Assembly (NCBI GenBank): GCA_910589415.1
Contig: OU342635.1
Coordinates: 38,466,929-38,530,928 of the forward strand
Length of the DNA stretch: 64,000 bases
Reading direction: 5' to 3'
From: Malachius bipustulatus
Taxonomy: Eukaryota > Arthropoda > Insecta > Coleoptera > Melyridae
The notes beneath the pieces were generated by a model. The model was not told the origin of the DNA. It saw only the letters and a program-made list of their open reading frames with translations, and made no database searches. Shown here in pieces: positions 48,054 through 57,227 of the stretch (positions are counted from its first letter, which is position 1; each line of letters opens with the position of its first letter). The position numbers and the translations under genes are program-made.

Positions 48054-48137
48054 GAACTCCACGTACCAAGGCAGATTTTCTTGGATACCAAGTATGAACT
48101 CCACGTACCAAGGCAGATTTTCTTGGATACCAAGTCA
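48054..48137 (+). repeat. 42-bp tandem repeat, two identical units
   Basis: GAACTCCACGTACCAAGGCA begins each of two units at 48054-48095 and 48096-48137. The adjacent minisatellite and the downstream AATAAAGAG (about 48305) could be parts of a retroelement 3' region, but no ends were found. Confidence 0.9.
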
Positions 48138-48911
48138 CCCTTTCAAAGCAAGTTCCTGGAGCCAAGCCATATGAAGATAAGTGCCTTGTAAACTCTTAGC
48201 AACCGATCCATTCATTCGACTAGCACAGCACGCTCTTGTTTTTTTATTATCTGTTAACCGTGCTCAAGAGTGTAATATTAATCACTGTGATATATTTTAT
48301 ATTTTAATAAAGAGTACCTGTTGTTCTGCTGACCTGCTTGTTATTGTTGACCCTCTTAGACTAGCGACTCAACCTACGACCCTTGTTTTTCTTGTCTCAT
48401 ACTCTCAGCGACTATTTTTCCCCTCTAAGGGTTAAATAGTTCGTTTCACGTTTTACCTATTTTTATTTTCTTCGGCAAATCTGCTATAAATAAGACAGAA
48501 AATACCAATCGGAATCATTATCATAACGTATAGAGCTGGATTCTGGATTGTTGGGTGAGTAGTGGCTCAAGTGACTCAATGAGCTTCGTCCTTTCTCTGA
48601 TGGCCTCTCTTCTTAAGCCATCCATCCCACGTTCAGAAAAAAACTGGATCAGGGTCAGGGCAGAGGTCATTGAAGCTTAGCAGTGAAGCACAGTCTGCAT
48701 AGTGGGTCAAGGTTGATTCATAACGTAGAGATGTTTATTTAGTCCGCAATGCCAAATGTATTTGCCTGGTCATCACCAGTTAGAGTGGTGATCGTGATAG
48801 TTGCAGACAGTATTTGGTCTGTATTTGTCGGTCGGTACCGATATAATTTGTTGGGGAAGCAGCCTATGGGGACATTTAGCCATCGCGTACATATTCCTCC
48901 CATACTGTTTA
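48138..48911. other. No supported gene; possible LTR-like piece
   Basis: 48200-48440 contains AATAAAGAGTACCTG followed by a C/T-rich stretch, reminiscent of an R-U5 region, but no termini or target duplication were found. The rest, to 48911, has no recognised feature. Confidence 0.3.
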
Positions 48912-49332
48912 TTAATGAGTAGAGGTCGCGTAGTACCAACTGCACACCAGGCTCGGGTATAGAGGGAGTTTTGGCTCTTTCATTTGACCATTTTGTTTCA
49001 CGTGTTGTGTGTTCTCTCGCACGTTAGATAGATGTAAGGTATCGAATGAAACATTTACAAAGGAATGCAACTCAGTAGCGACTAATGAAGAAGATGCAGA
49101 AGGGATACTTTTGGATGTTGATGGTGACACTCGTTCAGCATCAGAAATAGATCTTATCATAGGTGCACTATCTTCTCTGTTGGAACTACCTATCTGACAT
49201 GGTGTTATTCTGCTTTTTCAAATTCTGTCAACGCTTGGGAGCTAGGAATTTTTCTTCGGGTAGGTACTACAGAGCTATTGAATGAATATATGCCTGCTGT
49301 TCTAAACCCATTTTTAGTCACTTCTGGATCAG
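48912..49332 (-). pseudogene. pogo-like transposase, C-terminal part
   Basis: DPEVTKNGFRTAGIYSFNSS on minus (about 49270-49330) is the conserved region just after the DDE core (F...GIyPf). It is followed by a frameshift in a run of five A near 49220, then a Ser-rich tail (STSKSIPSASSS) open to about 48912. A diverged copy of the DPEV...AGI stretch also lies on the other side of the hammerhead element, at about 49770-49815. Confidence 0.7.
49283..49332. repeat. Left copy of a long, diverged direct repeat (probable target duplication)
   Basis: The + strand has ATATGCCTGCTGTTC...ACTTCTGGATCAGTTAA here, and ATACCTGCCATTTC...ACTTCTGGATCAATTAT at about 49777-49815, on the other side of the hammerhead element. 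Both encode DPEV....AGI of the transposase on minus. The uninterrupted gene would have this once, so it was duplicated on insertion, about 45 bp long. The copies differ by several substitutions and a roughly 8-base gap. Confidence 0.6.
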
Positions 49333-49765
49333 TTAATAATAATAAATAATAAAAGTAGGTCGTTTTGAGTATAAAGCACATACAGTGCATTTTACTAGCT
49401 TGCTAGGTGGGTTCGGAGAATTACTCCATCACCCATAACAGTTGTCATGCTGGCAGTGCCTGAAACTCCAATCGAGAAGAGCTTCCAATATCCAACAGCA
49501 GAGCCAATATACTCCGGACACTCCAGATGCAGCACACTGATGAGTTCCAGTAGAACGAAACACGTGTCTGTGCTTGATTTGGTACTCTGGAAGGCTCTGC
49601 TGTTGGATATTGGAAGCTCCTCTCGATTGGAGTTTCAGGCACTGCCAGCATGACAACTGTTATGGGCGATGGAGTAATTCTCCAAACCCAGCTAGCAGGC
49701 TAGTAAAATGCACTGTATGAGCCTTATACTCAAAACGACCTACTTTTATTATTTATTATTATTAA
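49333..49765 (+). mobile_element. Hammerhead-bearing inverted-repeat retroelement (copy H1)
   Basis: Two arms of 173 bp (49333-49505 and 49593-49765) are inverted copies with only a handful of differences. They enclose an 87-base loop that holds a full hammerhead ribozyme. Each arm ends outward in an ATT-rich tail after ACTTTTATTATT, like the 3' tail of a retroposon, so this looks like two copies of one element joined head to head. It splits the pogo-like transposase and is flanked by a long direct repeat. Hammerheads of this minimal type are known in Penelope-like elements and animal retrozymes. No protein is encoded; ORFs in the arms are mirror artefacts. Confidence 0.7.
49523..49590 (+). 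ncRNA. Type I hammerhead ribozyme (H1)
   Basis: The core CTGATGA is at 49537-49543. Stem II is GTTC/GAAC (49544-49547 with 49553-49556) around loop CAGTA, and the conserved GAA is at 49557-49559. Stem III is the self-complementary ACACGTGT (49560-49567) followed by C49568, so the expected cleavage is between 49568 and 49569 after GUC. Helix I is AGCACA (49531-49536) paired with TGTGCT (49569-49574). After an internal loop, CCAGA (49523-49527) pairs with TCTGG (49586-49590). Every conserved core base is present. Stem III is very short, as in newt satellite and Penelope hammerheads, which are thought to cut best as dimers. The RNA enters and leaves through helix I, hence type I. Confidence 0.88.
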
Positions 49766-50097
49766 TTAATCGTTGAGTATACCTGCCATTTCTTCTCTTA
49801 CTTCTGGATCAATTATTGATATTCATGTCTCACCACACAAACTTTGAGAAAATTACCTTTGGCAACTTCCGTCCCATATTCTGGCGCTGCCAACCAACTA
49901 ATTTAACATCCCACTTGCCCACTTGACTTTGAATGACTTGATGATCGATATATCTAACGGTTGAGGAAGATGATTACTTACTATGTGGTGCCAGTTTCAA
50001 GATAACAACATTCTCATTTATGGTAGTTCAACCACTTGCGCATCAATCGTATATGTGCCAATCGTATATCATAAGAATAGCCCTTTTTCCAAGAGTA
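49766..50097 (-). pseudogene. pogo-like transposase, second DDE part
   Basis: On minus: ILMIYDWHIYD, where the family has a conserved Asp-x-His box around the second catalytic Asp. After a stop comes TTINENVVILKLAPH, then after a frame change LPQPLDISIIKSFKVKW, and after another KWDVKLVGWQRQNMGRKLPK. LQPLD.s.f..fK..W is the usual continuation in pogo/Tigger proteins. The frame breaks are small indels. Confidence 0.75.
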
Positions 50098-50269
50098 TGT
50101 GTAACGCAGGAGAGAGAGAGAATTACTCACATGTAAATACACAAATTTCTCTACTCAAAACAACTTGTTCATTTAGCCGTTGATCGTAGCCTTGCCAAGG
50201 TTTCCGCGCCAAGGCACGCTGTGGTCACCGGAACCCACCTCGGTCCTCCCGATCTCAAGGTCACTCGCG

Positions 50270-50640
50270 AGTGGTCGGCAGGATCCTCTCGATCCTTCAC
50301 TCCCGGGAGACCACCATGCGGTCAGCAGGATCATTCTCTCGATCCTTCACGCCCAGTTACAGAAACCACTCACAGGCGATCGGCAGGATCATCCTCTCGA
50401 TCCTTCACGCCCGGAACATAGTCAGGCCACACTAGCCTCCACTCTGACCTACACATGCAGGTCACTCAGGCCACACGGGCCACTCTCAGGTCTTCTCTCG
50501 GGTCTACACATGCAGACCACACAGGCATCACTTGCCTTCGGCCACCTAGCCGCTCTCAGGCCTCACAGGTCAGACCTTCTCTCAGGGACACATGCACAGG
50601 CCACACGGGCCCACCAGAACTCTACGATCAACGCTCATTG
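50270..50640 (+). repeat. GC-rich imperfect repeats in U3 of the LTR
   Basis: CTCTCGATCCTTCAC recurs three times (about 50286, 50336 and 50394), each after GCAGGATC. Farther on, ACACATGCAG, CCACACGGGCC and CTCTCAGG units recur at irregular 50-65 bp spacing. The open frames across this stretch result from the repeats and are not genes. Confidence 0.75.
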
Positions 50641-50957
50641 CTACTTAATGCTTCAGCAATTTAGACATCTTTAGCACTCATTAACCGTTGTCTCTCAAGT
50701 ACTTATCATGATTCTGTCTTTCACTGATTTACCTCTATGCCTATTTCATGCTTTATTCATTCATGCTTTACATGCAGTTTTTCCTTTTGACTCTAAATAG
50801 ATATGAGCTCATTAACTTATAATTCTTAGAAGCTAATAATAATTATAATCTTTATCAATTACTAATCATGATTGCTTAACTCTGTGTTGTTTATCCTAAC
50901 TCTATTTATCTTAGGAATAGGACACTTAGTGAGTAAACCAACTCACCTGTTATCTAT

Positions 50958-50964
50958 TATAAAA
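50958..50964 (+). promoter_or_regulatory. TATA box in the LTR
   Basis: TATAAAA followed by GCACGCCAG. CTCACTCGGCGACG downstream, around 51015-51030, could include a downstream core element. The expected start is about 50985-50990. Confidence 0.45.
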
Positions 50965-51076
50965 GCACGCCAGAATACACCAAACACAAACACAAGTAAA
51001 TCACCAATTCACCAATTCTCACTCGGCGACGTTCAAAGCACAACTGGTCGGGAGTAGGTACTTCCCGCTTCTTACA

Positions 51077-51850
51077 GTAAAGTAGGGTCATATGGATATT
51101 TCATTTCCTTCACGCAACGGACGTTAACTCTTCAGCATCCGGATGTTTATATTAATTAAATCGACCGGTTGCATTTGATACCTACTAGATTTTATACCTA
51201 CATCGATACCAAATAAATATGTAATGAAAGAGATGAATCAGATTTACGTTTCACATATGTATTATTTTTTTTTAAATAGTTACGAAATATTTCTTTCTCC
51301 ATCTAACCTTTTTTGGACGCTGAATATACTGCTCTTCAAAATGCTGTATCGTCTGGCGTACACCACTAATCCACACAGGACTGTCGTGTTTTATCGTCCA
51401 GGTGTACTGATAGTTCGAGAAGCAGATTCTCCTTTTTGACCAACTACTTTTGTTTTGCTGGGATCAATACAAACACTCCTTTCGTCTAAATTACAAATAT
51501 TTTGAGGGTTAACTCTACTCCTTGACGCTGATCTTTACGCTGAGATTGTGATGAAACCAGTACTCTCCTGACGCAAAGTTCTTAAGCTGGGTTTTTAATT
51601 TATTGCTTTCTACATACTTGCCAACTATATTCAGAATTTCTTTTCGAGATAGTAGGTACGAAACCCCACTTTTTCAAAGTTTTGATACAATCGGCTATTT
51701 TGGTATCTCTGCTGAAAGAGCAGTTTAAATGATGTTTCTGAAAAATCGTAAATGATAATTCTGCTGATAATGCTCTTATTTTTATCAAATATTTCGTTAA
51801 ATATTTTTTCAGAAGTTGGCTTGAAACTACAACGTGCAACAAATCTAACT
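51077..51850 (-). pseudogene. pogo-like transposase, DNA-binding and first DDE part
   Basis: In successive frames on minus one reads IADCIKTLKKWGF, then after a frame change SRKEILNIVGKYVESNKLK and NFASGEYWF. This is the second helix-turn-helix (CENP-B-like) domain of pogo/Tigger transposases. Then comes RSRVNPQNICNLDERSVC with the first catalytic Asp (NLDE; codon 51484-51486), followed by DPSKTKVVGQKGESASRT, a stop and NTTVLCGL. These motifs and their order are diagnostic of the family. The part nearest the LTR (51077-51300) is no longer readable. Confidence 0.75.
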
Positions 51851-52395
51851 CACATGTAATCTACTCGACAGCAATATTATATTATAATAGAGTCTCTTTT
51901 CCAGGAACCACTCATAATTTTGTTACCTCAGTTTCACTATTCTTAAGAAGTAATATATTTTGCGGCAATTATCAATAATCCAAAGTTATTACGTATAGAT
52001 ATCAAAAAATTATGAGACGTCACATAAAAATATATTTATGGTCTCCCTGTACATTTTTATTACCTACTTCACCATAATTTTGAAGAAGTTGCTATAAAAT
52101 TATGTTGCCTGGAATATATGGCAAATATTAACATTCGAAATGAAATATTTAATATTTATTCAAAGGATATGTTCCAGGGATACTCCAGAGAGATTTCAAA
52201 GATCGAAATTTTATGGGGGTGTAAAGTTGTGAGGAAACAAATCAACTCATACACTTGACGATGAATTTCTTCTCGTAATATATTTGGTATATGTATATTT
52301 CCTATTTTGGTAACTAAAAAAGTTTGATAAATGTAAACCTACAAACAAATCAATTAAGAACAAAAATACCATAGAGTGTACACTTATACTCTATC
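51851..52395. other. No supported gene
   Basis: It probably contains the decayed 5' end of the pogo relic, but no terminal repeat was recognised. Confidence 0.35.
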
Positions 52396-52652
52396 CAGTG
52401 GACTCAAACCTGTGGTCCGCCAGAAAGATTAAGCGAACCTAAAATGTGAACAGAAGCGCGAAATTTGAAAAGAATGCTTTCAAATATAAAGCCCGATCTA
52501 AGACTACTGATGTATTAAAAGTTTATTTAATTTATATTAGATACATAAGGATATATAATAGTATATAGTGTTGTCTTCATGTCTAAAGGGAGTGCATATG
52601 CCTAAGGCCAGATATTCAGGGATGTCTGCTTGAAAACGGTTGAAAACCACTG
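52396..52652. mobile_element. hAT-type MITE
   Basis: It starts CAGTGGACTCAAACCTGTGG and ends CGGTTGAAAACCACTG. The inverted ends resemble the CAGTGGTTCTCAACC termini of hAT elements. The 8-mers outside, ACTCTATC and ATTCGATT, agree at five of eight positions, compatible with an old 8-bp hAT target duplication. 257 bp, no coding capacity. Confidence 0.6.
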
Positions 52653-54639
52653 ATTCGATTATTGTTTCTCTTCAATTTCTATAAAGGAAATTTCCACATA
52701 TCCACATGGCGCTATTATTATTTTGATAGAATTTCAACGAATTCACCCTATACATTCCCACATCCGGTAAACAAACAATACAAAGATAACCTAGGACGTT
52801 TATACAGACACCAGAATCGATCGGTAGAGGGATAATAAATATTCACTCCACCGCAAATGCGACTCAATTAAATGAACCTCGCAGTGAACTGACCTAGCTG
52901 CACTTTGCAAGAGGAAGTTCAATTGATTATTGCTTTCAATTTAACTCCGGGTTAACTCAATCAGTCACCATTGACCAGAAGTAAATTGCGCGAACTGAAA
53001 CCAGTAGTTGTGAACTGAACTGACTCCAATTTATCGAAAGAATATCCAGGGCTATTGCTAATTGTTATAAAGTCTGGCAAGTAAATTCAAACATGTTGGT
53101 GGTATCTGTGGATATACATGCATGCACTTGCAATGGGATGTAAGAGTGCCAAACAATTATTAATTTGAAACGATTACGATTTCAATTTGCTTTCTAGTGG
53201 GCTTGAGTTAAACTGGATTTATTTTATTTTTATGGAATGATGTTATGGATGATACAGTTGAATACAGAAAAAAATGTTTCATCTATTACCTACTATACTA
53301 TAAAATTTTCATTCATCACCTTGAGGCTGTTCTGCATGTTCTCTACAATTTCTTCATCACTATCTTTTTATATCCTTCATTCCTTGCAATCTTCTTACCA
53401 CTACCAAGCTAACTAGCCTACAAAATTATATTTATATTTCTTGTCATTTTTTTCAAATTGAAGTGTGGGTGCATATGCTATTACCTAGGTATAATGATAT
53501 TATGTAAGTGTCACAAAGTTGTGATCGGGCGTAATATTTTCACTGGAAAGTCTTTCCACGCGTAGTATAGAGTTGCTGCTAATAACAAGAAAATCGATTT
53601 ACTGCCACACGATTTTATCCTTTTTGTCTTGCGGGGTTTTCCGAGTGTAAAATTGTCATGATGCAAGCTTTTAAACCATGTATCCTTAACTATGAGACTG
53701 TTTTCGTGATAGAATTCAATCAGTCTTTCACCACTTTCGTTGATCTCTCCCGATCCATGCTTGGCGACAGATCTTGTAACCTCCCCTTAAAGAGGCCTGT
53801 TATAATGTTGACGTCTTCCTTTTCAACTTGCTTCAACACAAGTGTTCTCCATGTTTCTTGGTCAATATAATGCATACTGTAAGGGCATGTATATTATTAT
53901 ATTTGAATGATGTTAATGCTCTTGCAACTGTATCATCATGAATCTCTGAATGTGATTCCTGTTCCAGTTTCAGTGGTGAAAGCGGTTAACCGTACCAAGA
54001 TTAGGAAGATTAGGACAAGAGATGCATTAACCACAATATTACGCTCTAGAATAAAGTTCTCATGAGTCATATTATATTCCAAAGGTAATAATGTTAATAT
54101 CTAAGGTATTATGTACCTATTATAACTTCTGCTTGGTACAGTCGTTCTAAATCGAGTTCAAATGGATTCCTTAGATAAAAATGTACCGAAAGCATATATT
54201 TCTTAAAAATTAGAGATCCAGCTTTTTTATTTTCTTTGTAAAACTTTCTTTTTGCCCATCTGTCTTCTTTATAAATAATTGCTTTAATAACCATTTCATA
54301 CCCTTAAAGTTTGACTTATTAACGAGAATGGTTTTCATGGTAATTAGATTAAAAGGAGAGAGCATTTAAATAATTTAGCTGGTACCTATATTCAGAAATA
54401 ATAACTACTTCCCCTTAACATGCAAGGCTTAGAAACCATAGTGAAGATTTTTATCTTTTCGCTATATAATTTTATGTGTAAGTATAATGGATTGTTGTTG
54501 CGTGTGATTTTTTATAAGATTTAATTTCCCGTCTAATTAAGAGTAGAAATTGAAAGTCATTCCAAGAAGTTTTTAATAATTACTGGTCCATGTTATACGA
54601 ATACGTACATAATCGATGGATATTTTGAACATAGAACTA
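52653..54639. other. No supported gene
   Basis: AT-rich. ORFs at 53658-53870 on + and 54109-54294 on minus have no recognised domain. Nothing else was supported. Confidence 0.45.
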
Positions 54640-55184
54640 TACAGGGTGTCTGCTTAAGTTGGAACCATATGGAAAAAATTTTTATTATTGGTTTTATGGA
54701 AAAATGTATTAGTGATAAAAAGTTTTGCATGGTCCAAAACTTAAAATGCAGCCATCAGATATCGATTTTTTCAAACCGTAAACGAGGTGTGTCAAAAAAT
54801 AAAAATTCAACGCAAGAGTAAAGTACCTTTATTTTTGACAATATCAAAAATTGTTACTTAAAAAAGTTGATCAGCACTGCAAATGACATTCAAATATGCA
54901 ATTCATCAAATATTTGTTTTATCTAAGAGATGGGGTTTATCAGCAGCGGTTTAGCTTTTATGGTGTTTTTTATTGGTTAAGCATTTGCATGCTATTGCAT
55001 ATTTGAATGTTATTTGCAATTCTGATCAACTTTTTTGAATAACAATTTTTGATATTGTCGAAAATACAGGTACTTTACTCTTGCGTTAAATTGATTTTTT
55101 TTGACAAACCTCGTATAGGGCTTAAAAAAATCGATATCTGATGGTTGCATTGTAAGTTTTGGACCATGCACAACTTTTTATAAA

Positions 55185-55266
55185 TTTAGATTTATAATTA
55201 TTTTTATTGAACCACTAATTATTTGATTATATAATATTTGATGAATTTTATTGGGATTTAGGTTCT
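55185..55266. repeat. 82-bp direct repeat, copy 1 (probable target duplication)
   Basis: The segment beginning TTTAGATTTATAATTATTTT and ending GGATTTAGGTTCT recurs at 55763-55844 with three substitutions (79/82 identical). One copy belongs to the MITE; the second was made when the 496-bp segment between them arrived. Confidence 0.85.
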
Positions 55267-55762
55267 AATTTAAATTTGCCACTAAAGATTCTTTACAGAA
55301 CAAATTAGAAAACTTTTGTACAGCATGCGAGGAGAAGACTGAAGACATGGACGGTACCGTTTCGTCCTTATTATGGACTCATCAGCATATCATATCAGTC
55401 AGATCCAAACCACACATGCTATACGAAATTTGGAAGTTATATCTATTCTAACTGGTGTTTTCGTTTTGTACTGACTTTTAATTTCAAATGAGTAAGTAGG
55501 CAACCAGAGAAACGTGCGTGTCTTTTATATAGTATTATCCTCGCTATAACAGTAGAGTTGTGATGGATTTATGAACTTTTACACTGCTAATGCAGAGGTT
55601 TTATTATTTCAAGAACTACACATTGATTCTCATAAGTAGATAAGTACCTACCTACATTCATTTTCAAGCTAATTTTATTGAATTTTTTACTAGTGTATTT
55701 ATTAAGTAGATGTTAATACACGAATTCAGCTGTTACGGCACATTCTTTCACCCTGGCCTTTT
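55267..55762 (-). mobile_element. Hammerhead-bearing insert (copy H2)
   Basis: A 496-bp non-coding segment lies inside a foldback MITE between 82-bp direct repeats. Its left part holds a hammerhead ribozyme on minus (55318-55424). The rest has no ORF, no polymerase motif and no clear tail. Long target duplications are made by target-primed reverse transcription and not by DNA transposases of the MITE type. Together with the ribozyme this points to a small non-autonomous retroelement. Its sequence outside the ribozyme core is not obviously related to H1. Confidence 0.65.
55318..55424 (-). ncRNA. Type I hammerhead ribozyme (H2)
   Basis: Read on minus. The core CTGATGA is at 55385-55379. Stem II is GTCC/GGAC (55378-55375 with 55367-55364) around an ATAATAA loop, and GAA is at 55363-55361. 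Stem III is the self-complementary ACGGTACCGT (55360-55351), then C at 55350, so cleavage is expected between 55350 and 55349. Helix I is GATATG (55391-55386) with CATGTC (55349-55344), five Watson-Crick pairs and one G-U. It is extended beyond an internal loop by GACTGA (55400-55395) with TCAGTC (55342-55337), and further out by a 10-bp stem between 55318-55327 and 55415-55424 with one G-U-type change. All core bases are conserved. Confidence 0.9.
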
Positions 55763-55844
55763 TTTAGATTTATAATTATTTTTATTGAACCACTAATTAT
55801 TTTGTTATATAATATGTGATGAATTTTATTGGGATTTAGGTTCT
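55763..55844. repeat. 82-bp direct repeat, copy 2
   Basis: Partner of 55185-55266. After it the MITE right arm resumes (CTTTTTATAAACAATACATT). Confidence 0.85.
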
Positions 55845-55925
55845 TTTTATAAACAATACATTTTTTCAGAAAACCAACAATAAAAAAGGTTTCCATATGG
55901 TTCCAACTTAAGCAGACACACTGTA

Positions 55926-57227
55926 TATAGATGAAAGGGGACGAGAAAATATTTTGATAATAATAAAGGAAGAGCGTAGTAATTATTCAGTGAGTAGTGA
56001 GTGATGTATCCGCGTCAGTTAAAATGGTATCAAAACTTTTATTGAAAATATTATCTGCTTTTCTTATAAAGTACCTCTATTATACACCTTCATGCCTGTC
56101 AGTTTGATTATTAATAGCTTAAATTTCCCCCAAGTATCCCATTGTCTGCCTTTATTTACAGACACATTAATGCAATTTGCGCCCCCATTCGCTGCCTTAA
56201 AAAACCAACTGTCGAATAAAATTTCAATTAAAAACTCCGACGCTATCCCTAATACATCATTCATGGAAGGGAAACCTTCCATGACGTGGACTTTCACATA
56301 TCAGGAACGCCATCTTTTAAGAGAATATAGACGCAAACAAGTTTTTCCTGCTGGCGGGCGTTTCCACTTAAACTCTGCTAAGTCTTCAATCAATATTCAA
56401 AACATTTTTCTCCTTCCTTCATGCACTTTCAGGGAACTTATTGGAAATTTATGGGCTCTACCTGGAGACTTGCAGACAGACGTTTCAGTCTGAGGGCTTT
56501 TTAGTGATCTACATGAAGAGAAAACTCTAGGGAAGGATCTCTATCCATGCCTGATGGGATTAGTATCATACCGTATAAAAGTCAATGGGAAAAATTATGA
56601 TTATTGCTTTAAGCAAACCAAAACATAAACTCAATCTGTAGGAGTGATGTTTTTCCAAAGTTCACAGAACTCAACAGAAGACTTGTAACAGGAGTAATGC
56701 TTTATCAAACTTTAAATTCCATAAAAATAAACGAAATAAAAATTTTCAGTTAATTTTTAAACTGAATTTTTATTTTCTTCCAGCTCAGGTTATATTTTTT
56801 TAATAAAAAAAGGATAGGTACTCAATTTTGCAAGAAAACTCACTAGGGTCACTAGCCCTTACATGTTTCAAGAGCTGTTAACGAACACAGTGCCTACTTA
56901 TTTCTCGAGAACTCCTCCACTGATATCGTTGCAAAATAATAATTTTTCTCGTGAATAATATTACTCCTAGGTACATCTCACCGTTATGACCAGAACTATC
57001 AGATAATGATGACTATTTCCGCTCAGATTATCCGAGCTTTCGTAGATTCAGAATTTTCTCCAACGTTGAAGACGCTGTCGCAAACTTATACAGCATTTTT
57101 AGGACTCAAACATAAGACTTACAAGAAATTTCTATCTAATGGATCTCAGATTATTCGAAAAAATTACACGTAACTTTACGAGTATTCTAAGCAATGCATT
57201 TGGAGAATATGAGAGGATAAAATGTAT
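55926..57227. other. No supported gene
   Basis: ORFs on both strands at 56064-56493 overlap each other and have no recognised domain. The rest is AT-rich. Confidence 0.4.

Larger units (their letters stand above)
50098..51076 (+). mobile_element. Probable solo LTR inserted in the pogo relic
   Basis: It begins TGTGTAACGC (inner TGTAA) and ends CTTCTTACA, giving TGTAA...TTACA ends. AGTA occurs at both edges (50094-50097 and 51076-51079), although the exact end is ambiguous by a base. It has GC-rich tandem repeats upstream and a TATA box near its 3' third, the layout of an LTR with U3 enhancer repeats. The transposase motifs resume on either side, which supports a clean insertion. No retroviral-type coding region is present. 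Confidence 0.55.
48912..51850 (-). mobile_element. pogo/Tigger-like DNA transposon relic, split by two insertions
   Basis: Pieces of one DDE transposase lie in order on minus. They are the CENP-B-type helix-turn-helix and first catalytic Asp (51077-51850), the second catalytic region (49766-50097) and the C-terminal tail (48912-49332). The gaps are filled exactly by a solo LTR (50098-51076) and by a hammerhead-bearing inverted-repeat element (49333-49765). Frameshifts and stops are common, so it was dead long ago. Terminal inverted repeats were not identified. Confidence 0.75.
54640..55925. mobile_element. Foldback MITE interrupted by a hammerhead insert
   Basis: Ends TACAGGGTGTCTGCTTAAG and CTTAAGCAGACACACTGTA, with TA on each side (54638-54639 and 55926-55927). 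Long inverted stretches lie inside, for example GTCCAAAACTTAAAATGCA at about 54732 against TGCATTGTAAGTTTTGGAC at about 55147, and the terminal CCAACTTAAGCAGACAC. Removing 55267-55762 and one copy of the 82-bp repeat leaves a MITE of about 700 bp. It is non-coding. Confidence 0.8.

Noticed and set aside
47832..48191. 119-residue ORF on + with FPWRQ-type repeats, and its antisense partner
   Set aside because: Translation of a 21-bp minisatellite and a 42-bp tandem repeat.
49429..49656. Three ORFs of 68-75 residues on both strands
   Set aside because: Mirror translations of the 173-bp inverted arms around the H1 ribozyme.
50180..50674. 164-residue ORF on +
   Set aside because: It spans GC-rich tandem repeats in an LTR U3; three overlapping frames are open for the same reason.
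56064..56493. Overlapping ORFs on both strands (133 and 77 residues)
   Set aside because: They contradict each other, and neither has a domain or exon signals.
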